NCBI GenBank assembly: GCA_012728095.1
Contig: JAAYFU010000059.1
Location: 1 to 55,091, forward strand
Direction of reading: 5' to 3'
DNA length: 55,091 nt
Source of the DNA: Clostridiaceae bacterium
Lineage (GTDB): Bacteria > Bacillota > Clostridia > DSM-8532
A program made the position numbers and the translations under genes. Of this stretch, positions 25,228 through 33,018 are shown one piece after another. The notes beneath the pieces were generated by a model. The model saw nothing but the letters and a program-made list of their open reading frames with translations, ran no database searches and was not told where the DNA came from. Positions within the stretch are counted from its first letter, which is position 1. Each line of letters begins with the position of its first letter.

Positions 25228-25257
25228 ATTGTAACACAATGAATAAATTACGGTCAA
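25228..25257 (-). promoter_or_regulatory. Promoter of the wecC-ligase operon
   Basis: On the minus strand TTGACC (25252-25257), 18 bases, TACAAT (25228-25233). The -10 is about 35 bases before the wecC ATG. Confidence 0.7.
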
Positions 25258-25460
25258 TAAATCTGCCCTTCGACAAATGAATACTTCAGTCGCCCTGTTT
25301 TTTCACAGTCATAGATATAATACCAGATTATGGATCGATATAACAGTTATTGCTTATAACTTCCTCCTATCATCCCACATAGCCTACTTTCCAAAACACG
25401 ACGAGTCTAGTATAATCATTACGCAAAGAATTTATAACATCAGCCGAACAGGAGGATATA

Positions 25461-26204
25461 ATGTCCGAAAAAGTTGATATACACGGTGTGATGATTGATA
25501 ATGTCACCATGGACGAGGCCCTGGATAAAGTAATGGATATGTTGAAAGGACAGACTCCACATAAAATTTTTACGCCTAATTCAGAAATAATAATGCAGGC
25601 CACCAGGGATCCCGAGCTAAAAAACATACTCAACAGCGCAGATCTTCTTGTTCCGGACGGAGCAGGGGTTATTTTAGCTTCCCGTATATTGAAAAAAGAG
25701 CTAAAGGAAAAAGTCTCCGGAATAGATTTGGTTAAAAGGATTCTTAAAAACACCGAAAAAAGAGCCACCAGTTTTTTTATTCTCGGCGGAAAACCGGGCG
25801 TTGCCGAAAAAGCCTCAGTAAATATAGTTTATGACTATCCCAAAGCGAAAATTAAGGGTTACAGGAACGGATATTTCAATCAAAGCGAAGAACCCGATAT
25901 AATAAAACAAATAAATGATTCAAAAGCCGAAATCCTGCTTGTGGGTTTAGGAGCGCCCAAGCAGGAAAAATGGATACATCGGAATGCGGAAAAACTCAAC
26001 TGCAAGGTTTTAATGGGTATAGGAGGTTCTATCGATGTCTTTGCCGGAACAGCCAAACTGGCGCCCGAATTCATGAGGAAGGCTGGCCTGGAATGGCTGT
26101 TCAGACTGATAAAAGAACCTAAACGGGCCAAGCGTATGCTTGACCTGCCGCGGTTCATCATGTTGACCTTAAAAAAAGCAATAGCCGACAGAAGAAACCA
26201 GTAG
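25461..26204 (+). CDS. tagA: WecG/TagA-family N-acetylmannosaminyltransferase
   Basis: GT26 enzyme that adds ManNAc (or ManNAcA) to undecaprenyl-PP-GlcNAc, the first committed step of a wall teichoic acid or secondary polymer linkage. Motifs are FTPNSEIIMQATRDPEL, LLVPDGAGVILASRIL with the catalytic Asp, VGLGAPKQEKWIHRN and the C-terminal PEFMRKAGLEWLFRLIKEPKRA. An ACAGGAGG precedes the ATG. It is divergent from wecC and fits the same polymer pathway. It ends nine bases before the convergent flavoprotein gene. Confidence 0.92.
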   Translation: MSEKVDIHGVMIDNVTMDEALDKVMDMLKGQTPHKIFTPNSEIIMQATRDPELKNILNSADLLVPDGAGVILASRILKKELKEKVSGIDLVKRILKNTEKRATSFFILGGKPGVAEKASVNIVYDYPKAKIKGYRNGYFNQSEEPDIIKQINDSKAEILLVGLGAPKQEKWIHRNAEKLNCKVLMGIGGSIDVFAGTAKLAPEFMRKAGLEWLFRLIKEPKRAKRMLDLPRFIMLTLKKAIADRRNQ

Positions 26205-26213
26205 CCGTTCTAT

Positions 26214-28064
26214 CTACCTGATACTTCTTACGGCTTCGACAACCAATGCGTAAACTACGTCCAGAGTAACTTTATCTCCTGAAAATAATCTATCTGTTAC
26301 ATGCGAAGGAATGATTCCCTTGTTCTTAAGTACCTGGAGCGCGCTGCCTTTATTATAGGGAATCGAAAGCGCAGTCAGAACAATCTCCGCCGCCTTTTCG
26401 TTCGTCAGTTTCTCATTATTCTCATAGGGTTTTAAAGCCTGATTAACCGATGATCCGTAACTGTCAGGAGCCATTTTCAGCATGGCATTTTTTATAAGAA
26501 CAACCATTACATCCTGGCTGGCCTCATAATTAAGTTTAAAATCGTTTTCAACACCACCCGAAATCAGCCCGTATTCCACAAGATTCCTGATATATGAATA
26601 CGCCCAGTGTTCGGTCAGCTTTTCCTCGGTTTCCGGAATTAATATATCTTCCGAAAAATCAGCAAGCTCAACTCCGCCTCTGTTTATGTATTTTCTTAAT
26701 GCCTTAAGTTCATTGTCGCCGGCAGATAATATCCCTGCAGGAGATATGGATCTTATGGTACTGAATGCTGATACCAAACCGGCCGCTTCGCCTACCGTTA
26801 TCCGGGTCGGTATGCTGCCCGCGCTGGTAGATGCCAGGGATGTAAAGCCCGCCTTTGCCCCCAGCATCAGGACATTGTCAAGATTTACGGGAACAAGGCT
26901 CCCTAAAGGTATGGAATAAACATTGGGCTTTATAACTATGTACCTTGTATTGTCATTGGTAAATTTACTTGCATCCACTTCCTGGGAGCATAATCCGATT
27001 TTATCCTTAAAATCCCTGTTTTCCAGAATATCAGCAACGGTTAGTTTATATCTTCCTTCATAATGCCTGTATTCCGGGATAAAAAGGCTTTCAGGCCCTG
27101 ATTTATATGTACAGTCCTTAAAGGAAATCAGCGTATTTTTCAGGAAGGCCGTCAGCAACCTGGCCTCTTCTTCAGCTTCCTTATACGCATTTTTTAAATC
27201 TTCTTCATCTTCTACATCCACGTTGAACACCTGCAGACCTGAAATCACAACATCATTATTATCATAGATGATAAAAGAAGGAGATACCAACTTGGTGCGG
27301 GGGTTGAACTTTTTATAAGCCAAAAGCACAAGTTTAAACTCATCAAAGAAATTCGTCGTTTTCCGGGCCTTTTTCAGCGCTTCGGTATCAACACCGGTTA
27401 CACGGAAATTGAACTCCAGCGGCGCATAGAAATTTGGGATGCCCAGATCCTCAGAGCCTTTAAAATATGGTGTATTGCACAATTCAAGCAGGTCTCCCTT
27501 TTGTGTTGCGTCAATAAACACATTTGCCTTATAATAGCTTCTCGCTCCGGGTTTTTGTATATATATCCCCTTTATCGTCCCTTCTTCCAGTTGTACCTCT
27601 GATACAATACCGTTATAAATAACTTCAAGGTTTTTTTCTTTTTCTACAAGCCTTTTTATTGATTCTTCATAATCCTGCCCGCTGAAGCCTACGGTAAACC
27701 TGCCGAAAATTTCCCGGTATATACCTTTATTTAAAGGTATTTTTTTACCTTTAATAACTCCCTGCTGGGGATTCATAGATGATATCATACTCTGTTTTAT
27801 ATAACTTCCAAGATCGGAATCCTCCGTAACAAGCAGGGTTTTCAGCCCTGTGCGGGCACACGCAAGGGCGGCAGCCACCCCCTCAGGTTCAGAGCCTATC
27901 ACAATTGTCGCATATTCATTTTCGGCAAAATCATATGCATCCGAACTAATTCTTGTAAAGTAATTACCCGGCTTACGTGAAATAATCGGTTTTACTCCAA
28001 ACCAGAAAGTAATAAAAATGAGTACTGCTATAATTAAATTTTTTATTAAATTATCCTTTTTCAT
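26214..28064 (-). CDS. Exported FAD-dependent oxidoreductase-like protein with SLH-like repeats
   Basis: An N-terminal signal anchor (about 7-24) is followed by a FAD_oxidored-type fold: ATIVIGSEPEGVAAALACAR, KANVFIDATQKGDLLEL and LMLGAKAGFTSLAS. The C-terminal 150 residues hold an SLH-like repeat (EHWAYSYIRNLVEYGLISGG, about 490) and a weaker second one. In the dinucleotide motif the usual middle Gly of GxGxxG is Glu, so flavin binding may be altered. SLH domains bind pyruvylated wall polymer, whose genes lie next door. It would be a surface flavoprotein; the substrate is unknown. Confidence 0.78.
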   Translation of the reverse strand: MKKDNLIKNLIIAVLIFITFWFGVKPIISRKPGNYFTRISSDAYDFAENEYATIVIGSEPEGVAAALACARTGLKTLLVTEDSDLGSYIKQSMISSMNPQQGVIKGKKIPLNKGIYREIFGRFTVGFSGQDYEESIKRLVEKEKNLEVIYNGIVSEVQLEEGTIKGIYIQKPGARSYYKANVFIDATQKGDLLELCNTPYFKGSEDLGIPNFYAPLEFNFRVTGVDTEALKKARKTTNFFDEFKLVLLAYKKFNPRTKLVSPSFIIYDNNDVVISGLQVFNVDVEDEEDLKNAYKEAEEEARLLTAFLKNTLISFKDCTYKSGPESLFIPEYRHYEGRYKLTVADILENRDFKDKIGLCSQEVDASKFTNDNTRYIVIKPNVYSIPLGSLVPVNLDNVLMLGAKAGFTSLASTSAGSIPTRITVGEAAGLVSAFSTIRSISPAGILSAGDNELKALRKYINRGGVELADFSEDILIPETEEKLTEHWAYSYIRNLVEYGLISGGVENDFKLNYEASQDVMVVLIKNAMLKMAPDSYGSSVNQALKPYENNEKLTNEKAAEIVLTALSIPYNKGSALQVLKNKGIIPSHVTDRLFSGDKVTLDVVYALVVEAVRSIR

Positions 28065-28104
28065 AATAATCCCTCAATTGTTTTATCGGAAGAAAACAGA
28101 TAAT

Positions 28105-28145
28105 AAAAAAGGGCATATCTGAAACTTGTCATTTCGGATACACCC
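28105..28145 (-). terminator. Terminator after the 193-residue surface protein gene
   Basis: On the minus strand GGGTGTATCCGAAA pairs with TTTCAGATATGCCC (one mismatch, two wobbles) and is followed by TTTTTT. It separates the small surface-protein gene from the flavoprotein gene downstream. Confidence 0.75.
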
Positions 28146-28172
28146 TGATTGTAAAAAAATATTTTTGTCAGG

Positions 28173-28754
28173 TCACTGCACAGTATATGAGCCACGGATT
28201 AAGAGAAATGATTTTTCCTTAATTAACATTCCTCTGCCATCCGATCTTGAAGATATCAAAAGATGCTGAACCGGTATTTTCATACCATTCTTGTTAATGT
28301 CTCCTCCAGCGCTGGCATCGACAAGCCCTCCGTAAGTGCCTACAATAGCTTCAGCCGAACCACTTCTTAAGATAGCTTCGCTTCCGCCCGCGAGAATTAT
28401 CTTTTGACCGGCTTGAGCCTCAACAACAACAAAACCGTTTTCAAGTCCGGCAACTCTCGTTTTCAGAGCTTCAATCTCTGACAAGGCATCAATAATGAAT
28501 TTGGTTAAGTCCCCTACGTCTGTCTGGAGTTGCGCAATAACCGCATTATTGGCAGTACCTGAACCGGAACTCGATCCGGAACCTATTTGGGCTGATAACT
28601 GCGCAATTTTCTGATCAACGTAGCTCTTTGTCACCAGAGGATCAGAATCACTTCCCGGCTGTCCGGCGCCTGCCGCGGAAAATCCCATTAGTACCAGACA
28701 AGATAAGATTGTGCATGCCATCAATATTATCCTGCTTTTTCTTTTGAATATCAT
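28173..28754 (-). CDS. Secreted coiled-coil protein of unknown function
   Basis: A signal peptide (about 1-30, hydrophobic core ILMACTILSCLVLMGFSAA) leads into a helical, Ser/Gly-interrupted region (KSYVDQKIAQLSAQI; TDVGDLTKFIIDALSEIEAL) and a beta-rich C-terminal domain (KIILAGGSEAILRSGSAEAI; HLLISSRSDGRGML). AAAGGAGG lies eight bases before the ATG. I do not recognise the family, though the C-terminal pattern resembles small surface proteins of other Firmicutes. It sits between mazF and the SLH-like flavoprotein, so an envelope location is likely. Confidence 0.75.
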   Translation of the reverse strand: MIFKRKSRIILMACTILSCLVLMGFSAAGAGQPGSDSDPLVTKSYVDQKIAQLSAQIGSGSSSGSGTANNAVIAQLQTDVGDLTKFIIDALSEIEALKTRVAGLENGFVVVEAQAGQKIILAGGSEAILRSGSAEAIVGTYGGLVDASAGGDINKNGMKIPVQHLLISSRSDGRGMLIKEKSFLLIRGSYTVQ

Positions 28755-28792
28755 TTATCTTTCCTCCTTTGGGAGGCGCTTTATACTCGCTT

Positions 28793-29152
28793 TCACTGCA
28801 CGTATGTAACGTTCAGCCCAAGGCTTGTATAAAGCGCATTATCAACTTTTCTCATTATATGGCTGTCCAAATGTCCAGCTTTTTCCCGAAGTCTCCTTTT
28901 GTCTATGGTTCTTACCTGCTCCAGAAGTACCACTGAGTTCTTGCTGAGACCATATTTTTCACCGCTGATTTCAATATGTGTCGGGAGTCGGGCTTTGTCC
29001 AATTGCGAAGTGATTGCCGATACAATTATGGTGGGGCTGAATTTATTGCCTACGTCATTCTGAACTACCAGAACCGGGCGAACTCCACCTTGTTCGGAAC
29101 CTACAACCGGACTTAAGTCAGCATAAAAGATGTCTCCTCTTCTTACCACCAA
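28793..29152 (-). CDS. mazF: MazF/EndoA-type mRNA interferase without a visible antitoxin gene
   Basis: Ribosome-independent endoribonuclease that cuts mRNA at a short motif. The sequence is very close to the Bacillus NdoA type: [54 protein letters not shown] and [15 protein letters not shown]. It begins with TTG (29152) behind CAGGAG. In Bacillus the order is alr, antitoxin ndoAI, ndoA; here alr lies upstream but the 176-base gap holds no antitoxin-sized frame. A promoter (29219-29247) serves mazF separately. Confidence 0.93.
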   Translation of the reverse strand: MVVRRGDIFYADLSPVVGSEQGGVRPVLVVQNDVGNKFSPTIIVSAITSQLDKARLPTHIEISGEKYGLSKNSVVLLEQVRTIDKRRLREKAGHLDSHIMRKVDNALYTSLGLNVTYVQ

Positions 29153-29218
29153 CTTATATCACTCCTGCAGTAAGTATTAACCTCTTATGCTTGACCCCTT
29201 TATTCATTTCTTATCTCT

Positions 29219-29247
29219 ATTATAAGGAAGACAGAACGATAGGGCAA
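29219..29247 (-). promoter_or_regulatory. Promoter of mazF
   Basis: On the minus strand TTGCCC (29242-29247), 17 bases, TATAAT (29219-29224). It lies in the alr-mazF gap, so mazF can be transcribed without alr. The leader would be about 60 bases long. Confidence 0.7.
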
Positions 29248-29328
29248 ATTAAAATTAGGTTACGCATGCATTATTATTGTTTCTCATTTCCTTATTATGT
29301 ATACGTGTATAAGACGAAATTTTTTGAT

Positions 29329-30516
29329 TTATTTTTTCATATTTAAATAGTTCAATACATTTACAATTTCCCCGTTCTTAGAATAAACTCTCGGAACACG
29401 TTTCCCGATTATACACACAATCTCATAGGGAATTGTACCGATATGATCAGCCAATTCTTCAGCCGTTATTTCCAAATTGCCTTGTTTACCCAACAGAACC
29501 ACTTCATTGCCGTTCTTTATCTCTCCTTCAATATCGGTTACGTCAATCATGCACTGGTCCATACATATACTGCCTACAACCGGGGCGTATTGGCCGTTAA
29601 CCAGTACCCTGCCCTTTCCGGTAAGCAATCTTGAATAACCGTCCGCATAGCCAACGGGGATGGTTGCAATCTTTGACTTTCTTCTGGTGATAAATTTCCT
29701 GCCATAACTTACAGAAGTGTTCTCTTCCACCCACTTAACCATTGCTATGGTTGTTTTGAGCGTCATGGCCGGTTTCAGATCCAGAACGGACCTGTCTACC
29801 TGCCTGGAAGGATAAATACCATACAGGATGATTCCCGGCCTTACCATTTCCATTGCATACTGCGGATACTGAATGATTGCCGCGCTGTTGGCTACATGGC
29901 GTATGGGAATCAGTATCCCTATTCGGTTTAATTCGCTTATTATGCTGTTAAAAAGCTCTGCCTGATGTAAAGTAAAGTTTTTACTAGTTTCGTCATTTTC
30001 GTCGGCTACCGCAAAATGTGTAAAAATACCCTCAATAATTATTCCCGGAAGTTTCTGTATTTCACTTACGGCTTTTACCGCGCTGTACCCGGGAGGAAAA
30101 CCGACCCTGGCCATGCCGGTATCAATCTTTATATGTACCTTTGCTTTTGTCCCCTGTCGCACCGCCTCGTCAGAAAGCGCCTTTGCAATGTCATGGCTGT
30201 AAACGGTCTGGGTGATGTTATATTTTATTAATTCGTCAATTCTCGAGGGATCGGTATGGCTAAGGACCAAAATGGGTATGTCAATGCCAATTTGTCTGAG
30301 TTGGATGGCTTCATCCAGCATCGACACCGCAAGCCGCGAACAACCGCTTTCAACGAGAGTATTAACTGTTTCCAATACTCCATGTCCATACGCATCGGCC
30401 TTAACAACAGCCATTATTTCGGTGCGTTTCCCCGCTACCCTCTGAATTTCTTTCACATTATGGGCAATATTGTCCAGGTTTATTTCTGCCCAGGTTCTTG
30501 TAAATATATAATTCAT
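29329..30516 (-). CDS. alr: Alanine racemase
   Basis: PLP enzyme making D-alanine for peptidoglycan. The PLP lysine is in AVVKADAYGHG (about 38). The opposite-face catalytic tyrosine is in IPVGYADGYSR, and the C-terminal domain has GSICMDQCMIDVTD. The ATG at 30516 has AGGTG six bases upstream and gives 395 residues. A further in-frame start at 30525 is less likely. It follows nnr after 91 bases that contain a dispersed repeat. Confidence 0.95.
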   Translation of the reverse strand: MNYIFTRTWAEINLDNIAHNVKEIQRVAGKRTEIMAVVKADAYGHGVLETVNTLVESGCSRLAVSMLDEAIQLRQIGIDIPILVLSHTDPSRIDELIKYNITQTVYSHDIAKALSDEAVRQGTKAKVHIKIDTGMARVGFPPGYSAVKAVSEIQKLPGIIIEGIFTHFAVADENDETSKNFTLHQAELFNSIISELNRIGILIPIRHVANSAAIIQYPQYAMEMVRPGIILYGIYPSRQVDRSVLDLKPAMTLKTTIAMVKWVEENTSVSYGRKFITRRKSKIATIPVGYADGYSRLLTGKGRVLVNGQYAPVVGSICMDQCMIDVTDIEGEIKNGNEVVLLGKQGNLEITAEELADHIGTIPYEIVCIIGKRVPRVYSKNGEIVNVLNYLNMKK

Positions 30517-30556
30517 TTTTGTCACCTGATCTAGTTTGATAAGTTGTTATTTTCAT

Positions 30557-30594
30557 AAAGATTCTTCATTCCGATCCGTTCCATTCAGAATAAC
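30557..30594. repeat. Dispersed intergenic repeat, copy E
   Basis: AAAGATTCTTCATTCCGATC then CGTTCCATTCAGAATAACA, a single degenerate unit of the same family as 17264-17352, in the nnr-alr gap. Confidence 0.6.
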
Positions 30595-30607
30595 AATGTA
30601 CGGATTC

Positions 30608-32143
30608 TCATGATTGAACATGAATTATGGCCTTTGGAATGTTTTCGGCTATATCAGAAGCCATGACGCCGGCCGCTCCCTTTTCCGAAGCGGCAATATC
30701 CCCGGCAAGACCATGAAGATAAACACCGGCCACAGCCGCGTCATACGGATATAAGCCCTGCCCGATAAGGGATGTTATAACGCCTGCCAGCACATCTCCG
30801 GCTCCTGCGGTTGCCATTCCGTTATTTCCGGTAGGATTTATGGATGTCCTTCCGTCATTGGCGGAAATTACCGTCCTGGCTCCTTTCAACACCACGGGCA
30901 GGCCATATTCATCCGCAAAATTCTTCGCAATATTTATCCTGTCTTCCTGTATCTCGGTTACTGATTTTTGAGTCAGTCTGGCCATTTCGGCCGGGTGCGG
31001 CGTGATGACCGTCTCACCGCGAAGCCTTTCTAATAATGATCTTTTCTTTGACAGAATATTAAGTGCATCGGCATCTATAACCATAGGTTTATCGCAGTTC
31101 TCTATAACGGTTTCCAAAAGACTTAAAGCTTCGTCAGAAACCGAAAGTCCCGGACCTATCAAAACCGCGTCAGAATCATCTATGAGCCTTTTTATCAGAT
31201 TGTTGAATTTGGTGCCGCTGTACTCAGTAAGGCCAACAAAAACAGCCTCAGGCAAAAGTATTGACAAAGTATTAATGCAGGATTTCGGCGCAACAAGCCT
31301 GACATAGCCTGAACCGGCACGATATGCCGAAAGAGCGCTTAAATATGCTGCGCCGGTCATTGACTCCGACCCGGCGAACACCAGTAGTTTTCCGAATGTT
31401 CCTTTATGTCCGTCTTCGGGACGCAGGGGAAGTATTTTTTTAATATCGTCCTTTTCGTTTAATTGGGTAGTTTCCATATTCTCCGACAAAGCATATGGAA
31501 TTCCTATATCCGCCACCGAAAGTTCACCCACATAAGCGGCGCCTGGATATATGAACATTCCTATTTTAGGCAAATGGAATGTAACGGTTGCATCTGCCTT
31601 CACAGCGTTTCCCATGACTTCTCCCGTTAATCCGTTGATGCCTGAGGGTATATCGATGGAAAGAATCTTTAAGGAAGAAGAGTTAATAATATCTATGACA
31701 TCGGACTGTATCCCTTCTATCGGACGATTCAAGCCTGTACCGAAAATGCCGTCAATAACCAGGTCGCTTTCGCTGCAGGCAATTTTCAGTCTTTCCAGGT
31801 CTTCTTTTTTTGATATTACGGGAACATTGACACCAATGTTTTTCAGAATTCTTCCGTTTATATACGCATCTCCGTGAAGGTCATCCAAATCCGTCAAAGA
31901 AAAAACAGACACCGTATATCCCATGGAAAGCAAATGTCGTGTAACTGCTAACGCATCACCGCCGTTATTCCCGCTTCCTGCTACCACCGTAATTTTGGGC
32001 GCTTCTTTTTCTTCCAGCATGCCGGAAGCTTTGAAGGCCGTATGGATCGCGGCATTTTCCATAAGAACTATCCCTGGAATACCAAGGGTATTAATGGCCG
32101 TTTCATCAATTAGTTTCATCTGCCGAGGTGTCAACAGTTTCAT
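30608..32143 (-). CDS. nnr: Bifunctional NAD(P)H-hydrate repair enzyme
   Basis: Repairs hydrated NAD(P)H: the N-terminal YjeF-type epimerase (VVAGSGNNGGDALAVTRHL; LVIDGIFGTGLNRPIEG) and the C-terminal ribokinase-fold dehydratase (GSESMTGAAYLSALSAYRAG; VITPHPAEMARLTQ; NNGMATAGAGDVLAGVITSL) are both complete. Length 511 is normal. GGAGGGG lies seven bases before the ATG. It overlaps the end of the coiled-coil gene by 38 bases, implying translational coupling. Confidence 0.95.
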   Translation of the reverse strand: MKLLTPRQMKLIDETAINTLGIPGIVLMENAAIHTAFKASGMLEEKEAPKITVVAGSGNNGGDALAVTRHLLSMGYTVSVFSLTDLDDLHGDAYINGRILKNIGVNVPVISKKEDLERLKIACSESDLVIDGIFGTGLNRPIEGIQSDVIDIINSSSLKILSIDIPSGINGLTGEVMGNAVKADATVTFHLPKIGMFIYPGAAYVGELSVADIGIPYALSENMETTQLNEKDDIKKILPLRPEDGHKGTFGKLLVFAGSESMTGAAYLSALSAYRAGSGYVRLVAPKSCINTLSILLPEAVFVGLTEYSGTKFNNLIKRLIDDSDAVLIGPGLSVSDEALSLLETVIENCDKPMVIDADALNILSKKRSLLERLRGETVITPHPAEMARLTQKSVTEIQEDRINIAKNFADEYGLPVVLKGARTVISANDGRTSINPTGNNGMATAGAGDVLAGVITSLIGQGLYPYDAAVAGVYLHGLAGDIAASEKGAAGVMASDIAENIPKAIIHVQS

Positions 32144-32813
32144 CTTTTAACCCCTCCAACTTATATGCTTCCTCAAATTCTTTAACCGGATCAGCCCCAA
32201 TGAGCTCTGTAAGGTCAACAGCATACTTGGTCCAGTCTAAAGAAATGTTTTCAAGTTCCTGGCTGAGCAGCTTCTTTCTTTCTTCAAGCTCCGCAAGTTC
32301 CTTCTTAATTTGAAGAGCCCTTTCATTCTTTGCTTTTAATTCGGAAAAAATATAATTTATTGATTTGTTAAGAAACTCTAAATTGGCTTCCCGGAGTTTG
32401 TCCTCCAGCTTATCGATATCTTCCTGTATATTGTTGATACGTTCATTTATCCTTTCAATTTCCTTTTTGCATTCTTTTAATTGTTGTTTAGCTGTCTCAT
32501 TGTTATTTTCAAATGCTTCCTTCGTAAGGCTCATGATCTGATTCATACATCTTCTTTTTTGAGGCTCCAGGTTTTCCTGTTCGTTTTTCAGCATAGCCTC
32601 CCTTTTTATGAGTCCATTCATTTCTTCTTCGGCCTTTTTAAGCTCAGGAGACATTTGAATGTCAACAAAAAGTTTAGTCCATCTTTCGTCAATAGACAGC
32701 CTGGTTATATTATTCTTTCTCAAAACTGATGCATCAAACCGGACATTCGCATTGACCGCTGTTGACGACTTAATCCCTTTAGAATCCTTTTGTTTGCGTC
32801 TGAAAAGCTGCAT
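32106..32813 (-). CDS. Coiled-coil protein of unknown function
   Basis: Residues 55-200 are charged heptad-rich helix (KKAEEEMNGLIKREAML; ERINERINNIQEDIDKLEDK; KKELAELEERKKLL). The N-terminus is basic (MQLFRRKQKDSKG) and the C-terminus acidic. No signal peptide or membrane segment is seen. GAGGGG lies eight bases before the ATG, and a promoter (32850-32878) precedes it. It shares an operon with nnr, overlapping by 38 bases. I do not recognise it. Confidence 0.75.
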   Translation of the reverse strand: MQLFRRKQKDSKGIKSSTAVNANVRFDASVLRKNNITRLSIDERWTKLFVDIQMSPELKKAEEEMNGLIKREAMLKNEQENLEPQKRRCMNQIMSLTKEAFENNNETAKQQLKECKKEIERINERINNIQEDIDKLEDKLREANLEFLNKSINYIFSELKAKNERALQIKKELAELEERKKLLSQELENISLDWTKYAVDLTELIGADPVKEFEEAYKLEGLKDETVDTSADETN

Positions 32814-32849
32814 ATTTTTGACCCCTCTTTAGGATATCGGAAAAAATTC

Positions 32850-32878
32850 TCTATAATTATCCTCACAAATTACATCAA
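32850..32878 (-). promoter_or_regulatory. Promoter of the coiled-coil/nnr operon
   Basis: On the minus strand TTGATG (32873-32878), 17 bases, TATAGA (32850-32855), about 37 bases before the ATG. It is back to back with the plus-strand promoter at 32947. Confidence 0.55.
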
Positions 32879-32946
32879 TAGTATAGCACAGCATAGAATA
32901 TTTTTCCCGCAATTAAGAGTATGTTAATTAATAAAGCACATGTCTG

Positions 32947-32975
32947 TTGTCAATATTTTTAAAAGCTGAGATAAT
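32947..32975 (+). promoter_or_regulatory. Promoter of the VanW/G5 gene
   Basis: TTGTCA (32947-32952), 17 bases, GATAAT (32970-32975), about 43 bases before the TTG start of the VanW gene. Confidence 0.65.
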
Positions 32976-33018
32976 GTTATCAGGACAGCAAAATAAATAT
33001 AATTTATAAGGTGTATTT

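Noticed and set aside
29154..29207. 17-codon frame just upstream of mazF, tested as an antitoxin or leader peptide
   Set aside because: It is too short for a MazE-type antitoxin and has no ribosome binding site; a leaderless leader peptide remains possible but unsupported.
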